Source: Putridiphycobacter sp965230195
GTDB taxonomy: Bacteria; Bacteroidota; Bacteroidia; Flavobacteriales_D; Crocinitomicaceae
Reading direction: 5' to 3'
Assembly (NCBI GenBank): GCA_965230195.1
Contig: OZ245997.1
Coordinates: forward strand, 4,526,001-4,590,000
Length of the DNA stretch: 64,000 bases
The notes under the pieces are model-generated. The model was not told the DNA's origin and did no database searches. It saw only the letters and a list, made by a program, of their open reading frames with translations. The position numbers were made by a program, and so were the translations under genes. How positions within the stretch are numbered: position 1 is the first letter of the stretch; each line of letters opens with the position of its first letter. This document shows, one piece after another, positions 42,810 through 52,159 of the stretch.

Positions 42810-43526
42810 ATGAAGGTTGATATTCTCGCATTTGCAGCCCACCCGGACGATATTGAATTATCTGCTTCCGGAACCATAATGCAGCAAATTGAAAATGGAA
42901 AAAAAGTTGCAATTGTAGATTTAACTCAGGGAGAACTGGGTTCAAGAGGGACAATTGATACCAGATACGAAGAAGCTGAAGCAGCCAGTGAAATTATGGG
43001 TATTGAAACGAGAGTTAACCTCAAAATGCCGGATGGTTTTTTTGAAATCTCAACTCAAAATAAACTTCAGATTGTGGAAATGATTCGTCATTTTCAACCT
43101 TCTGTTGTATTGGCCAACGCTATTTCCGACAGACACCCCGACCATGGCAGGGCTTCACTGCTTGTTAAAGAAGCGACATTTCTTTCCGGCCTGGTAAAAA
43201 TTGAAACAGTGTTTAACGGAGAAGCGCAAAAGCCCTGGCGACCAAAAAGTACATACTTTTATATACAAGACCGGTATATTAAACCAGATTTTATTGTTGA
43301 CATCAGTTCAGTAATTGATCGAAAAATAGAATCCATTAAAGCTTATAAAACGCAATTCTTTAATCCAGAATCCAAAGAACCTAATACCCCTATATCAGGC
43401 TCAGATTTTTTTGATTTTCTTAAGGGAAGATGGAAAGAATATGGCCGCACTATTGGTGTTGAATACGGGGAAGGGTTTACAGTAGAAAGAACAATAGGTG
43501 TTAAGGACTTAAGCGAATTAATGTAA
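42810..43526 (+). CDS. bshB1: Bacillithiol biosynthesis deacetylase BshB1
   Basis: BshB1 removes the acetyl group from GlcNAc-malate to give GlcN-malate, the second step of bacillithiol synthesis, in the cytoplasm. The 238-residue LmbE/PIG-L-type hydrolase has the zinc and catalytic motif AHPDDIE (10-16), TQGELGSRG (39-47), and the second zinc region SDRHPDHGRA (106-115). Length is typical of BshB1. Its stop overlaps the bioA start by one base (TAATG). bshA and bshC are not in the window. Confidence 0.93.
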   Translation: MKVDILAFAAHPDDIELSASGTIMQQIENGKKVAIVDLTQGELGSRGTIDTRYEEAEAASEIMGIETRVNLKMPDGFFEISTQNKLQIVEMIRHFQPSVVLANAISDRHPDHGRASLLVKEATFLSGLVKIETVFNGEAQKPWRPKSTYFYIQDRYIKPDFIVDISSVIDRKIESIKAYKTQFFNPESKEPNTPISGSDFFDFLKGRWKEYGRTIGVEYGEGFTVERTIGVKDLSELM

Positions 43527-44800
43527 TGAAAGATTTAATAGAAAAGGATGCCGCTCATGTTTGGCACCCCTTTACTCAAATGCAAACTGCAGGTACTCCA
43601 ATACCAGCAGTTAAGGCTAAAGATTCAGTTATAACTGATATTAACGGCAAAGAATATATTGATTGCAATTCTTCCTGGTGGACCATACTGCATGGACATG
43701 GCAACGAACACATTGGAAATGCAATAAAAAATCAATTTTTTGAACTGGACCATACGGTTTTTGCCGGGGTGACACATCCTAAAGCTGCAGAAGCTGCAGA
43801 GCGTATTGTTAACAGCCTTCCCAAAAAATTCACAAAGGTTTTTTATTCTGATAATGGTTCAACCTCAACTGAAGTAGCATTGAAAATGGCACTTCAATAT
43901 TGGTATAATAAGGATAAACCTAAAACAAAGTTTTTGGCGATTCAGGGCGCTTATCATGGTGACACTTTCGGAGCTATGAGTGTTGGAGAACGGGATTTAT
44001 TTAATGCACCTTTCGAAAAGTTGTTTTTTGAAGTTGAATACCTTCCTTTTCCCACCCAATCAAATTATAAGACAGTGATCTCAAACGCTGAACAACTTTT
44101 TGCAACTGGTGAATTTGCAGGGTTTATTTTTGAACCATTAGTTCAGGGGGCTTCCGGTATGCGAATGTATGATAAAACCTGGCTTGATCAGTTAATAGCA
44201 TTAGCTCATCAGTATGAAGCCATTACCATTGCAGATGAAGTCATGACCGGTTTTTACAGGCTTGGAACACTTTATGCCATTGACCAACTGGAAAATAAGC
44301 CAGATATCATCTGCCTTTCAAAAGGTGTTACCGGTGGCATTTTGCCAATAGGTATAACAGTAACTACAAACAGGCTTTATAAAGCCTTTTTATCTGATAA
44401 GTTTGCCCGTGGTTTTCTTCATGGCCACTCATTTACAGGTAACCCACTATCCTGTGCTGCTGTTTGTGCCTCGTTAGACCTACTTGAAAAAAGGGAAACC
44501 ACTGAGAAAATAGAAACCATATGCAGATGGCAGACTGAATTTCGACAACAGTTTTCAAATCACCCAAAACTTAAAGAAGTCAGACAAACCGGGACTATTT
44601 TAGCATTTGAAATAAAAATTGAAGGAGATAGTTCATACTTCTCATCAATAAGAGATAAAGCATATCAATATTTTATTGAAAATGGTTTATTGATCAGACC
44701 ATTAGGAAATGTCATTTTTGTTAACCCTCCTTATTGTATTAGCAAAAGAGAAATGGACTATACCTACTCTAAAATTGATGAATTTCTGTCAAAGCTTTAA
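43526..44800 (+). CDS. bioA: Adenosylmethionine-8-amino-7-oxononanoate aminotransferase
   Basis: BioA transfers an amino group from S-adenosylmethionine to KAPA, making DAPA in biotin synthesis. The 424-residue PLP enzyme opens with the diagnostic AAHVWHPFTQM and has SSWWTILHGH (about 50-60), the cofactor-binding YHGDTFGAMSVG, ADEVMTGFYRLG and the PLP Schiff-base lysine Lys266 in CLSKGVTGG. It is translationally coupled to bshB1 by a one-base overlap; no other bio genes are adjacent. Confidence 0.96.
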   Translation: MKDLIEKDAAHVWHPFTQMQTAGTPIPAVKAKDSVITDINGKEYIDCNSSWWTILHGHGNEHIGNAIKNQFFELDHTVFAGVTHPKAAEAAERIVNSLPKKFTKVFYSDNGSTSTEVALKMALQYWYNKDKPKTKFLAIQGAYHGDTFGAMSVGERDLFNAPFEKLFFEVEYLPFPTQSNYKTVISNAEQLFATGEFAGFIFEPLVQGASGMRMYDKTWLDQLIALAHQYEAITIADEVMTGFYRLGTLYAIDQLENKPDIICLSKGVTGGILPIGITVTTNRLYKAFLSDKFARGFLHGHSFTGNPLSCAAVCASLDLLEKRETTEKIETICRWQTEFRQQFSNHPKLKEVRQTGTILAFEIKIEGDSSYFSSIRDKAYQYFIENGLLIRPLGNVIFVNPPYCISKREMDYTYSKIDEFLSKL

Positions 44801-44845
44801 GATTTAATCAACTTTTACTGATAATAAAATTTTCTTTTTTTTGTT

Positions 44846-44853
44846 TATTTTTG
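44846..44853 (+). promoter_or_regulatory. -7 promoter element of the orphan LytTR regulator
   Basis: TATTTTTG matches TAnnTTTG and lies 37 bases before the TTG start at 44891. Confidence 0.5.
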
Positions 44854-44890
44854 AACCGATAGAACTTACCGTTTCAAACATCCGCTAAAA

Positions 44891-45655
44891 TTGAACAGAA
44901 TTACCACAATAATTGTTGAAGATGAAGAAGGACCATTAGTACTTCTTAAAAAGAAAATCGAGTCACATTGCCCGCAATTAGAAATTATTGGAGAATCGAA
45001 AACGGTAAACCATGCTTTGGAATTGATTCAATCATACAAACCTGACCTCTTGTTTTTGGATATTCAGCTTAAAGAGAAAACCGGCTTTGATCTTATCAAA
45101 AAACTACGGTACCTAATTCCAAAAATTATTTTTGTAACGGCATTTGATAAATATGCATTAAAGGCGTTTCAGTTTAACGCATTGCACTTCATTTTAAAGC
45201 CGGTTGATACTGAAGATTTAACAGAGGCAGTTGACCGGATGATCCAAGCCAAACTATCAGAGGTACATTACCAAATGGCAATGCATAATTACCTGGATAA
45301 TAAATGGGAAAAAATTGCTATTCCATCTGTTTCTAAAATAGAATATATTGAACTTCAAAACCTGGTTAAACTGGAATCTGATGGCTCCTACACTATTCTA
45401 CACCTTGAAAATGATGAAACCATTACTTCAACCAAACCATTAAAGGAATATGAAAAGCTACTGGAAAAGCACCAGTTCCTTCGTGTACACCGGTCTTATC
45501 TGATCAATTTAAGCAAAGTATCTGCCTATCATAAAGGGCGGGAAAGTGATAAAATAGTATTGACTAACAATACCAATATTGAAGTTTCAAGAAAGAAAAG
45601 GAACAGTATTATTGAAGCCATTGACACCTATCACCTATCAGGTAAAACACCCTGA
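44891..45655 (+). CDS. LytTR-family response regulator (orphan)
   Basis: The 254-residue regulator has a receiver domain (1-120) with acidic residues Glu10-Asp11-Glu12, phospho-acceptor Asp57 in LLFLDIQL and the switch Lys in ILKPVDTEDL, then a LytTR DNA-binding domain (about 140-250) with KVRV-type ending FLRVHRSYLINL. The start is TTG at 44891; no in-frame ATG is suitably placed. No kinase gene is adjacent; the nearest LytS-type kinase, at 47850, already has its own regulator. It may take phosphoryl groups from that kinase or from elsewhere. Confidence 0.9.
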   Translation: MNRITTIIVEDEEGPLVLLKKKIESHCPQLEIIGESKTVNHALELIQSYKPDLLFLDIQLKEKTGFDLIKKLRYLIPKIIFVTAFDKYALKAFQFNALHFILKPVDTEDLTEAVDRMIQAKLSEVHYQMAMHNYLDNKWEKIAIPSVSKIEYIELQNLVKLESDGSYTILHLENDETITSTKPLKEYEKLLEKHQFLRVHRSYLINLSKVSAYHKGRESDKIVLTNNTNIEVSRKKRNSIIEAIDTYHLSGKTP

Positions 45656-45847
45656 AATTAAAGAGCATGATAAAAAACAAAATCATCTCTATAAATTAAT
45701 TAAAAAATTATCCCGGGCATTTCATGTTAAATTTAGGGTCATTTAAACAACTGTAAGTGTAATGTTTCCCAACCTATCTGGGATCAACTAACTTTATTCT
45801 GGTTATTTACGATAACAGCATTTAATATAAATCTAAAATCTTGTAAT

Positions 45848-47644
45848 ATGAATACTTTAAAAATAGTTTTACTATTTGGTTGTTTAATATCATGTATGTT
45901 AAGCTACAGCCAAAACTTTAAAACAACATTATCAATACCCAATATTGATTTTAACCATTATTCTATTGAAACCAGTTTATCTCATGACTATATAGTGGCA
46001 GGAACAATTTTTACCAGTGACACAACAACAGACATACACGTCTTAAAAATTGATACACTTGGTAACATTGTGTGGGAAAAAACCTTTGACCTCTCTGAGA
46101 AAGACAGAGGACTTGATTTAGCCATTGATAACAATAATGACATTATTGTTACCGGTTACATTAAAAATGATGGACGCCCCCACTCATTGTATGTGTTAAA
46201 GCTTGATAATTCAGGAAACTACATTAACGACAAGCAAATTGACATCATGCACCTGGGTGATACAATTAACAGTGCTGGAACAAACGTTATATACTCATTT
46301 AACAGAAATGCTTATGTGCTTGGAGGTTTTTACAGTAGAAATTTCAGCTACATGTTAGATCAGGAAAACCAGGCCATGTTACTGGAATTAGATAAAAGCA
46401 CATTAAATGTTTCAGTATTCAGACATTTAGGATATGACCATAATGACAGTAATACGGTGATAAATGATATAATTGAAATTCCTAAAAATGTTACCACTAA
46501 CAAACCAGGTGGCTTTTTTGTTACCGGAACCTCTTATAGTTTAAACAGTGCCACAGGCGTGCTGGCTTTGTTTATAAAAGATGGCTATAATCAACATATC
46601 AATATGTCATTTACCAGTGAGAATGTGTTTGAACACTGTGGTGTATCTGCAGCATTGGCACATCATGACGGCAGCAAGGACAATATCGTTTTTTTACTTT
46701 CCAATAACGGACCGCAACACAGGCCTCAAATTACCGAATTTTATTACCAATCCAATTTTGGCGCTTTTGTTATTAAAGATTACTTTTTAAGACTCAATCA
46801 TCCCAATCGTAGTATTCACGATTTTTCAGGGTATGAAATCAGAAGATCAATAGGTCATCCTAAACAGCTGGTAGTTGCCGGTCATGCAAAAACAAGAGAC
46901 TTCACACCACAATTGACCACAAATACTGAAACCTGGATTCTGGAATATAACCCTTCTAACGGGAATTCAATGGGCCTTATGTGGCCAACAAATGCCACGG
47001 ATTTTGAATTTCACGGAGGAGATTTATTAACCGCCAACAATAATATACCAACTCATCCTTATATTTTCAATCAGGAATTGCTGAGCTATCGGGTAGATAA
47101 AAAAGGGTATGTTCTAATGGGACCTCGTGAATCAGGAAATAATTTTGGACTGGATATAGTCACAACAGCACCACCAGCTAATTTATATTCATGTTTTGAG
47201 CAAATCGAAAATACAATGGTTACCACAACCCGTCATACTCCAATAAATACGCAAATGTATACCAATCCTGATTTTCAATATACTTTCTCTACTCCCAATC
47301 ACAGTAACCCTTCCATGTCAACTTCATCCGGCATCCCCTGTCTGATTTCAAAATCAGGATATACCACCGAGGAGCAGCCAGTAATTCAACCGGAAATAAT
47401 TCAAGGTAAGGATCAAAGCAAGTACACTATTTTTCCCAATCCATCAAATGGTTATTTCCAACTTAAAGGGTTCACAGAGAATTCTGATATCACAGTTAAA
47501 ATTTATAATAGTCTGGGAGAAATAATATTAAGAGAACAAAAATATAATGAACAAATTGACCTGTCAAATCAGCCTGATGGCATTTATTTTATAGAGGTCA
47601 ATGGTAATAACCAAATTCATACTATCAGATTTATTAAAGAATAG
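45848..47644 (+). CDS. Secreted beta-propeller-like protein with T9SS sorting domain
   Basis: The 598-residue protein has a signal peptide (cleavage after SYSQ, residue 22). Residues 25-380 contain repeated blade-like units such as IHVLKIDTLGNIVWEKTF and DIIVTGYIKNDGRPHSLYVL, as in delta-60/SBBP-type propellers. The C-terminus (about 528-598, YTIFPNPSNGYFQLKGFTEN to IHTIRFIKE) is a T9SS type A sorting domain, so it is exported and surface-attached or released. No enzyme motif is seen. It ends before a strong terminator and is transcribed alone. Confidence 0.82.
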   Translation: MNTLKIVLLFGCLISCMLSYSQNFKTTLSIPNIDFNHYSIETSLSHDYIVAGTIFTSDTTTDIHVLKIDTLGNIVWEKTFDLSEKDRGLDLAIDNNNDIIVTGYIKNDGRPHSLYVLKLDNSGNYINDKQIDIMHLGDTINSAGTNVIYSFNRNAYVLGGFYSRNFSYMLDQENQAMLLELDKSTLNVSVFRHLGYDHNDSNTVINDIIEIPKNVTTNKPGGFFVTGTSYSLNSATGVLALFIKDGYNQHINMSFTSENVFEHCGVSAALAHHDGSKDNIVFLLSNNGPQHRPQITEFYYQSNFGAFVIKDYFLRLNHPNRSIHDFSGYEIRRSIGHPKQLVVAGHAKTRDFTPQLTTNTETWILEYNPSNGNSMGLMWPTNATDFEFHGGDLLTANNNIPTHPYIFNQELLSYRVDKKGYVLMGPRESGNNFGLDIVTTAPPANLYSCFEQIENTMVTTTRHTPINTQMYTNPDFQYTFSTPNHSNPSMSTSSGIPCLISKSGYTTEEQPVIQPEIIQGKDQSKYTIFPNPSNGYFQLKGFTENSDITVKIYNSLGEIILREQKYNEQIDLSNQPDGIYFIEVNGNNQIHTIRFIKE

Positions 47645-47664
47645 TACTGCACTAACAATTCCAT

Positions 47665-47701
47665 AAAAAACAGGATCAGAAATTTCTGAACCTGTTTTTT
47701 T
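47665..47701 (+). terminator. Rho-independent terminator after the T9SS gene
   Basis: An 18-bp stem with one mismatch (arms with CAGG-TCAG and CTGA-CCTG cores) flanked by A and T tracts begins 21 bases after the stop codon. Confidence 0.9.
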
Positions 47702-47849
47702 GTGCCCTGCAAACTAACACCTGAATTAATCAATTACCTGCTCATAACCAATTAATAATTATATTAGTTGCGGTATTAAAAATACTTCGGGTATTTTTTC
47801 TGCACTTCCCCCGGAAATTGTTAATTAACTAATTTAGGTTGTCTGTACA

Positions 47850-49634
47850 ATGAGGAGCATTACTTTATTATTCGTTGTTATTCTATTTTGTATGAGTTGT
47901 ACCAATGAAACGGAACAAGCTCATCAAATTTCTGATGAAGCATTTGCAGAATCATTAGTAAAAGACTCGCATTACAAAACAATAGAATTTGTAGATAGCC
48001 TCATATCTGAAAATAAAACCGGAAAGATTAAGTTAGGCTTACTTTACTTACAAAAAGGCCAAAGTTTATCCGGAATCAGGAATGAAAAAGAAGCTGTAGA
48101 AAGTTACGAAAAAGCATTATCTCATTTTCCGGATAATGAAGCGGCTAAGAAGTATATAGCTAAAACCTATATGCTTATGGGGTCATCAAATATCTACTTG
48201 TCCAAAACTGAAATTGCAACCACCCAGGTTCTGATGGCTCTCGAAATTGCACAGGAAATTGATGAAAAGATTATTGAAGCAGGATCCTACAATGTTTTGG
48301 CTCACCTCCATTTTACACTGGGTGATTATTTACAGGCCATTGGTTATACATTACAATCCTCCGAAATACAAACCCTCTCAAAAGATACCATAGGGCTTTC
48401 AGGCACTTATAACAACCTTGCCGTACTTTACCGAAATATAGGAGATTTTGATAATGCCTTAAAATACAATATGAAATCCCTGAATTTAAATGAGCAATTA
48501 AACCTTAAGGGGGCTATTTCGAAATCTTACAACAATATTGGACTGGTATTAGACCAAATGAATGATTTTGAAAAAGCAGAAACTTATTTTCTAAAGTCAA
48601 TTAAAGAAGACTCCCTGAACTCAAGTCCACTTATCAACCTTGGAAACCTTTTTTTCAGATTGAAGAATTACGATAAATCCAAGGTTTCTTTTTTAAAGGC
48701 ACTTAAAATTGAAAACCCAAAATCCAGGTTTTCAAAACAAAAAGAAATTTATGATGCACTTTTAAAAATTGCAATTATTCAGCAAGACCTTGATGGTATT
48801 ATCAATATTAACGAAAAACTAACGGCGCTTGGTAAAGCACAGGTTAAATCTGAAAATGAGGATAAATTGAAGTCAATGGAACGAGAATACCAGTTTATGG
48901 AAAACCAAAAAAAGATAAAACAAGAACAGGAAATCAATACAAAGAATAAGATTATTTTTATTGCTGTTGTTGTTTTATTATTTACAGTTTCTCTTCTCAT
49001 TTTTCAAAAAAACAAAAACAAACGACTACAGTTATCACAGGAAAAACTTCGATTGGAGCAAACAGTACTACGGGCACAAATGAATCCTCACTTTATTTTT
49101 AATACACTGTCATCAATTCAAAACTCATTACTGGATAATGATCCACTAAAATCGGCTACTTACTTATCGCGTTTTTCCAAATTAATCCGACAAAACTTCG
49201 ACTACATCAACCAAAGTAAAATTACGCTTGAGGAGGAACTTGATTTACTCAGGAATTATATGGATACCCAAAAATTCAGATTTGAAGAAAAGTTTGATTA
49301 TTTCATTAATGTCTCCGATACAATTTCACCCGGCGAAATGACAATCCCTCCTTTGCTCCTTCAACCTTTTGTGGAAAATTCGATTGAACACGGTTTTAAG
49401 AATAAAAAAGACAAAGGTCTAATTACAATTAATATATCCGGAACCCAAAACAGAATTTCTTACGAGATTACAGATAATGGCTCAGGATTTTCGAAGTCGG
49501 TACAAACAGACAAGCAACACGCTATTGATGTTTTTAAGAAACGGATGAGGTTATTAGATAAAAAAGACACAGATTCATTTACAATTGAATCATCAGAAAA
49601 GGGAACAAAAATTAAATTTGAGCTTGAGTCATGA
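47850..49634 (+). CDS. LytS-type sensor histidine kinase with lipoprotein-like N-terminus and TPR sensor
   Basis: The 594-residue protein begins with a hydrophobic segment ending in MSC (Cys17), a possible lipobox. A periplasmic TPR array (about 50-330, with units such as SYNNIGLVLDQMNDFEKAET), a coiled coil (about 330-365), one TM helix (about 368-387, IIFIAVVVLLFTVSLLIF), and a His_kinase domain with phospho-acceptor His414 in AQMNPHFIFN follow. The ATPase part has PPLLLQPFVENSIEHGFKNK. Its stop overlaps the LytTR regulator gene by four bases. It probably senses envelope or peptide ligands through the TPR region. Confidence 0.9.
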   Translation: MRSITLLFVVILFCMSCTNETEQAHQISDEAFAESLVKDSHYKTIEFVDSLISENKTGKIKLGLLYLQKGQSLSGIRNEKEAVESYEKALSHFPDNEAAKKYIAKTYMLMGSSNIYLSKTEIATTQVLMALEIAQEIDEKIIEAGSYNVLAHLHFTLGDYLQAIGYTLQSSEIQTLSKDTIGLSGTYNNLAVLYRNIGDFDNALKYNMKSLNLNEQLNLKGAISKSYNNIGLVLDQMNDFEKAETYFLKSIKEDSLNSSPLINLGNLFFRLKNYDKSKVSFLKALKIENPKSRFSKQKEIYDALLKIAIIQQDLDGIININEKLTALGKAQVKSENEDKLKSMEREYQFMENQKKIKQEQEINTKNKIIFIAVVVLLFTVSLLIFQKNKNKRLQLSQEKLRLEQTVLRAQMNPHFIFNTLSSIQNSLLDNDPLKSATYLSRFSKLIRQNFDYINQSKITLEEELDLLRNYMDTQKFRFEEKFDYFINVSDTISPGEMTIPPLLLQPFVENSIEHGFKNKKDKGLITINISGTQNRISYEITDNGSGFSKSVQTDKQHAIDVFKKRMRLLDKKDTDSFTIESSEKGTKIKFELES

Positions 49635-50362
49635 TTAAAGCAATAATAGTAGAAGATGAAATTAAAGTAGCTGCAGCCCTCAAAAAAATGCTTGGCCTGA
49701 TAAACTCATCAATTAATATTGTAGCAGAAGCATCCCATGTAACAACAGCAGTGGAACTGATAAAAAACCATAAACCGGATCTTGTTTTTTTGGATATTGA
49801 ACTTGAAGACGGTACCGGGTTTGAAGTACTTGAACAATTAGAACGATTAGACTTTAAACTGATCTTTACTACGGCCTATAATCAATACGCCATTGATGCT
49901 TTTAAATACAGTGCTGTTGACTATATCTTAAAACCAGTTGACCCGGAAGAATTGAAGGCAGCTATTAACAGAGCAATTAATTCAATTAATACGGAAAAGG
50001 AACAGAATGAATTGATTCAAACACTTAAAAAAAATTTAAAGGGAGAGCATTCACGAATAGTTGTTAATACACTGGAACAACATTATATTATTGACCTGCA
50101 AGACCTAATCAGGTTAGAAGCTGATGGTGCATACACCAAATTTATTACGGCAAACTTTAAAGTTACAGCTTCAAAAAACATTAAGTATTATTTAACCTTT
50201 TTGCCAACATCATTTATCCGTTGTCATCAATCCCACCTTATTAATTCAAGGTTTATTGAGGGAGTCAACAAAAAAACCGGGCTTTTATTAAAAAATGGTG
50301 ACCAAATTCCAATATCAGCCAGAAAGCGAAATGAGATTCACAATTTTCTAAGAGAACTTTAG
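49631..50362 (+). CDS. LytTR-family response regulator
   Basis: The 243-residue regulator pairs with the kinase upstream, overlapping it by four bases (ATGA). The receiver domain has Glu8-Asp9-Glu10, phospho-acceptor Asp55 in LVFLDIELED and ILKPVDPEEL. The LytTR domain spans about 140-243 (LIRLEADGAYTKF, FIRCHQSHLINSRFIEGV). The six-gene membrane module that begins 129 bases downstream on the same strand is a possible target. Confidence 0.93.
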   Translation: MIKAIIVEDEIKVAAALKKMLGLINSSINIVAEASHVTTAVELIKNHKPDLVFLDIELEDGTGFEVLEQLERLDFKLIFTTAYNQYAIDAFKYSAVDYILKPVDPEELKAAINRAINSINTEKEQNELIQTLKKNLKGEHSRIVVNTLEQHYIIDLQDLIRLEADGAYTKFITANFKVTASKNIKYYLTFLPTSFIRCHQSHLINSRFIEGVNKKTGLLLKNGDQIPISARKRNEIHNFLREL

Positions 50363-50490
50363 GCTATAAACGATCTAAAAATTAGCTGATTCCGTATCTA
50401 AAATCACGAATATCAATTCTTCGAATACACTTATCAATTCATTTTCCGGGAGAGAAAAGAACAGTATACTTTTGAAGAAAAAAAATATTT

Positions 50491-50886
50491 ATGATAGCAT
50501 CTATTATTGCAATTCTAGGCGGACTTATTGCAGCCTCAGCACTGATTGTTTCCCGAAAACCTAACGCACAGGACATGTTGGACAAAATCACACCTTATCA
50601 GGGGTGGATTGGTATAATTCTCACCTTTTGGGGCGTTTGGGGAATCATTAATTCATTTTTAACTATCGGTTCAATCGGAATGTACTGGGCCATAGGACTT
50701 GCCGTTTCGGCTGTTGAGTTTATTGTTGGTTTTTTATTAGCCTACAGTTTAATTTCCAAGTATTTATTGGAGAAAAATGAAATGGCAAAACAAAAGGGAA
50801 AACGACTGAGAACAAAACTTGTGAAATACCAGGTACCAAGTGGTGTTATCCTTGTTGTTCTGGGTATAATATCAATCATATTTTAA
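50491..50886 (+). CDS. Four-helix membrane protein of the SPFH module
   Basis: The 131-residue protein has four hydrophobic helices near 2-19, 38-60, 66-90 and 112-130, and a basic cytoplasmic loop between helices three and four (EKNEMAKQKGKRLRTKLVK). No family is recognised. It leads a tightly spaced run of six genes on one strand (next start 11 bases on) that ends with an SPFH/SHOCT protein. Context suggests a membrane partner or scaffold for that module. Confidence 0.6.
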   Translation: MIASIIAILGGLIAASALIVSRKPNAQDMLDKITPYQGWIGIILTFWGVWGIINSFLTIGSIGMYWAIGLAVSAVEFIVGFLLAYSLISKYLLEKNEMAKQKGKRLRTKLVKYQVPSGVILVVLGIISIIF

Positions 50887-50896
50887 CCAAAAGGAT

Positions 50897-51094
50897 ATGA
50901 AAAAATTAGGTGGAACGATTGCAATTTTAGGTCTGTTAGCCATTGTATTGAACTTTGTGAATATGGTACCAAGAGTTTTAATGTGGATTTATACCTGGGG
51001 AGAAGGTGTGGCGTGGGCAATTAAAATTGCATGTGTGGTACTGGGTGGTACATTGTACCTGATTGGAAGTAAAACTGAAACAGCCAATGAGTAA
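50897..51094 (+). CDS. 65-residue two-helix membrane protein
   Basis: The product has two hydrophobic segments (about 4-22 and 37-57) joined by a short loop (MVPRVLMWIYTWGEG) and a polar tail. It starts 11 bases after the previous gene, and its last eight bases overlap the next gene, so it is translated as part of the operon. No homologous family is recognised. Confidence 0.6.
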   Translation: MKKLGGTIAILGLLAIVLNFVNMVPRVLMWIYTWGEGVAWAIKIACVVLGGTLYLIGSKTETANE

Positions 51095-51287
51095 TCCCTT
51101 TAAAAAAATAGTAAACACTGCTAACGATACTCAAAAACAATGGGAACGTAATGAATCGTCAAAAACAGAAAGTAGAAAATGTGAAAATTGTGGTGCTGCA
51201 AGACCTAAAGACACCAATTTAACTACCTGCGATTATTGCGGATTCAGATTCATGACCATTAACGATAAAATAAAAACAGACAAATAA
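51087..51287 (+). CDS. 66-residue zinc-ribbon protein
   Basis: The ATG at 51087 is chosen; a longer frame opens at TTG 51063, but this would overlap the previous gene by 32 bases instead of eight. The protein has a polar N-terminus (MSNPFKKIVNTANDTQKQW) and a C-terminal zinc ribbon CENCGAARPKDTNLTTCDYC, two CxxC pairs 15 residues apart. Such ribbons usually mediate protein contact. The last base of its stop codon is the first base of the next start codon, so coupling is tight. Confidence 0.65.
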   Translation: MSNPFKKIVNTANDTQKQWERNESSKTESRKCENCGAARPKDTNLTTCDYCGFRFMTINDKIKTDK

Positions 51288-52144
51288 TGCTTGGATTATT
51301 CAAAAAAAAGGAAAAAATCAGAAAGACTGAAGAAGAGGAAACCGAGTACTTAATACTTGTTGATAAATGGGATGCATACTTACGTAAAATTGATACCCGT
51401 TTTAAAGAATCCTTATCACAGGCTGAAGAAGCATTACTGGGGAATCTGGTTGAAGGAGATTATGATGTATTACCAACTATGAGAGCCTGGCAAGGTATCA
51501 AATCTCAATTAATGGGGATTTCAGATACCATTGAGGCCACATTCAATGACAAGGTAAAGCCAGAGATGAGAAAATACAAAGAAGAATATGATCTTATTGA
51601 TGAAGAATATAAAGGCACTTATCTTGGAGAAAGTTTTTATTCAAAACTGGAACGATACGAAATTGAACTGGAGGGCAAACTTGCCCAAAAGTTTTACGAC
51701 CATGCTCTTAATTTTTTAAATGAGGATTTCAATTGTTCCCAATGCGCAGCAAAGCTGGAAGTAAAAAAGGATATTTTCCGATCTCATTATGTTAGCTGTG
51801 ATTATTGTAATACTGTTAATACGTTTACACCACATTCAAAAATTTATGAAATCAGACACTTTGCTGTAGATAATATTTCAAAATATAACGCGCTTAAAGA
51901 GTGGGACAATATGCAAAGTGTTATTCGTGAATTTAACGAAATACCCAGTCCTTCGGAAGACGAAGATAAAACGGAATACATTAATGGCTTTAAACAAAGG
52001 GAAATTGCTGAAAGAGCCTATTGGAACAGATTTTTAAATGAACGCATTAAGTTAATGTCAGAGTACAAAGACTCGCTTGAACATGACTTAGAAGTTAAAA
52101 TGCAATTTTTTTACGAAGAACGTAAAGCCAGATTAAACTTTTAA
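51287..52144 (+). CDS. Coiled-coil protein with internal zinc ribbon
   Basis: The 285-residue cytoplasmic protein opens with a basic lead (MLGLFKKKEKIRK), followed by long alpha-helical or coiled-coil stretches (about 15-140), a zinc ribbon at about 149-181 (FNCSQCAAKLEVK and VSCDYCNTVNTF, two CxxC pairs) and a helical C-terminus rich in Glu/Lys. I do not recognise a named family. Start overlaps the previous stop by one base. Two consecutive zinc-ribbon genes next to an SPFH gene recall the Bacillus ydjGHI neighbourhood, but here the PspA partner is absent. Confidence 0.65.
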   Translation: MLGLFKKKEKIRKTEEEETEYLILVDKWDAYLRKIDTRFKESLSQAEEALLGNLVEGDYDVLPTMRAWQGIKSQLMGISDTIEATFNDKVKPEMRKYKEEYDLIDEEYKGTYLGESFYSKLERYEIELEGKLAQKFYDHALNFLNEDFNCSQCAAKLEVKKDIFRSHYVSCDYCNTVNTFTPHSKIYEIRHFAVDNISKYNALKEWDNMQSVIREFNEIPSPSEDEDKTEYINGFKQREIAERAYWNRFLNERIKLMSEYKDSLEHDLEVKMQFFYEERKARLNF

Positions 52145-52159
52145 ATTAAAAATAAACTT

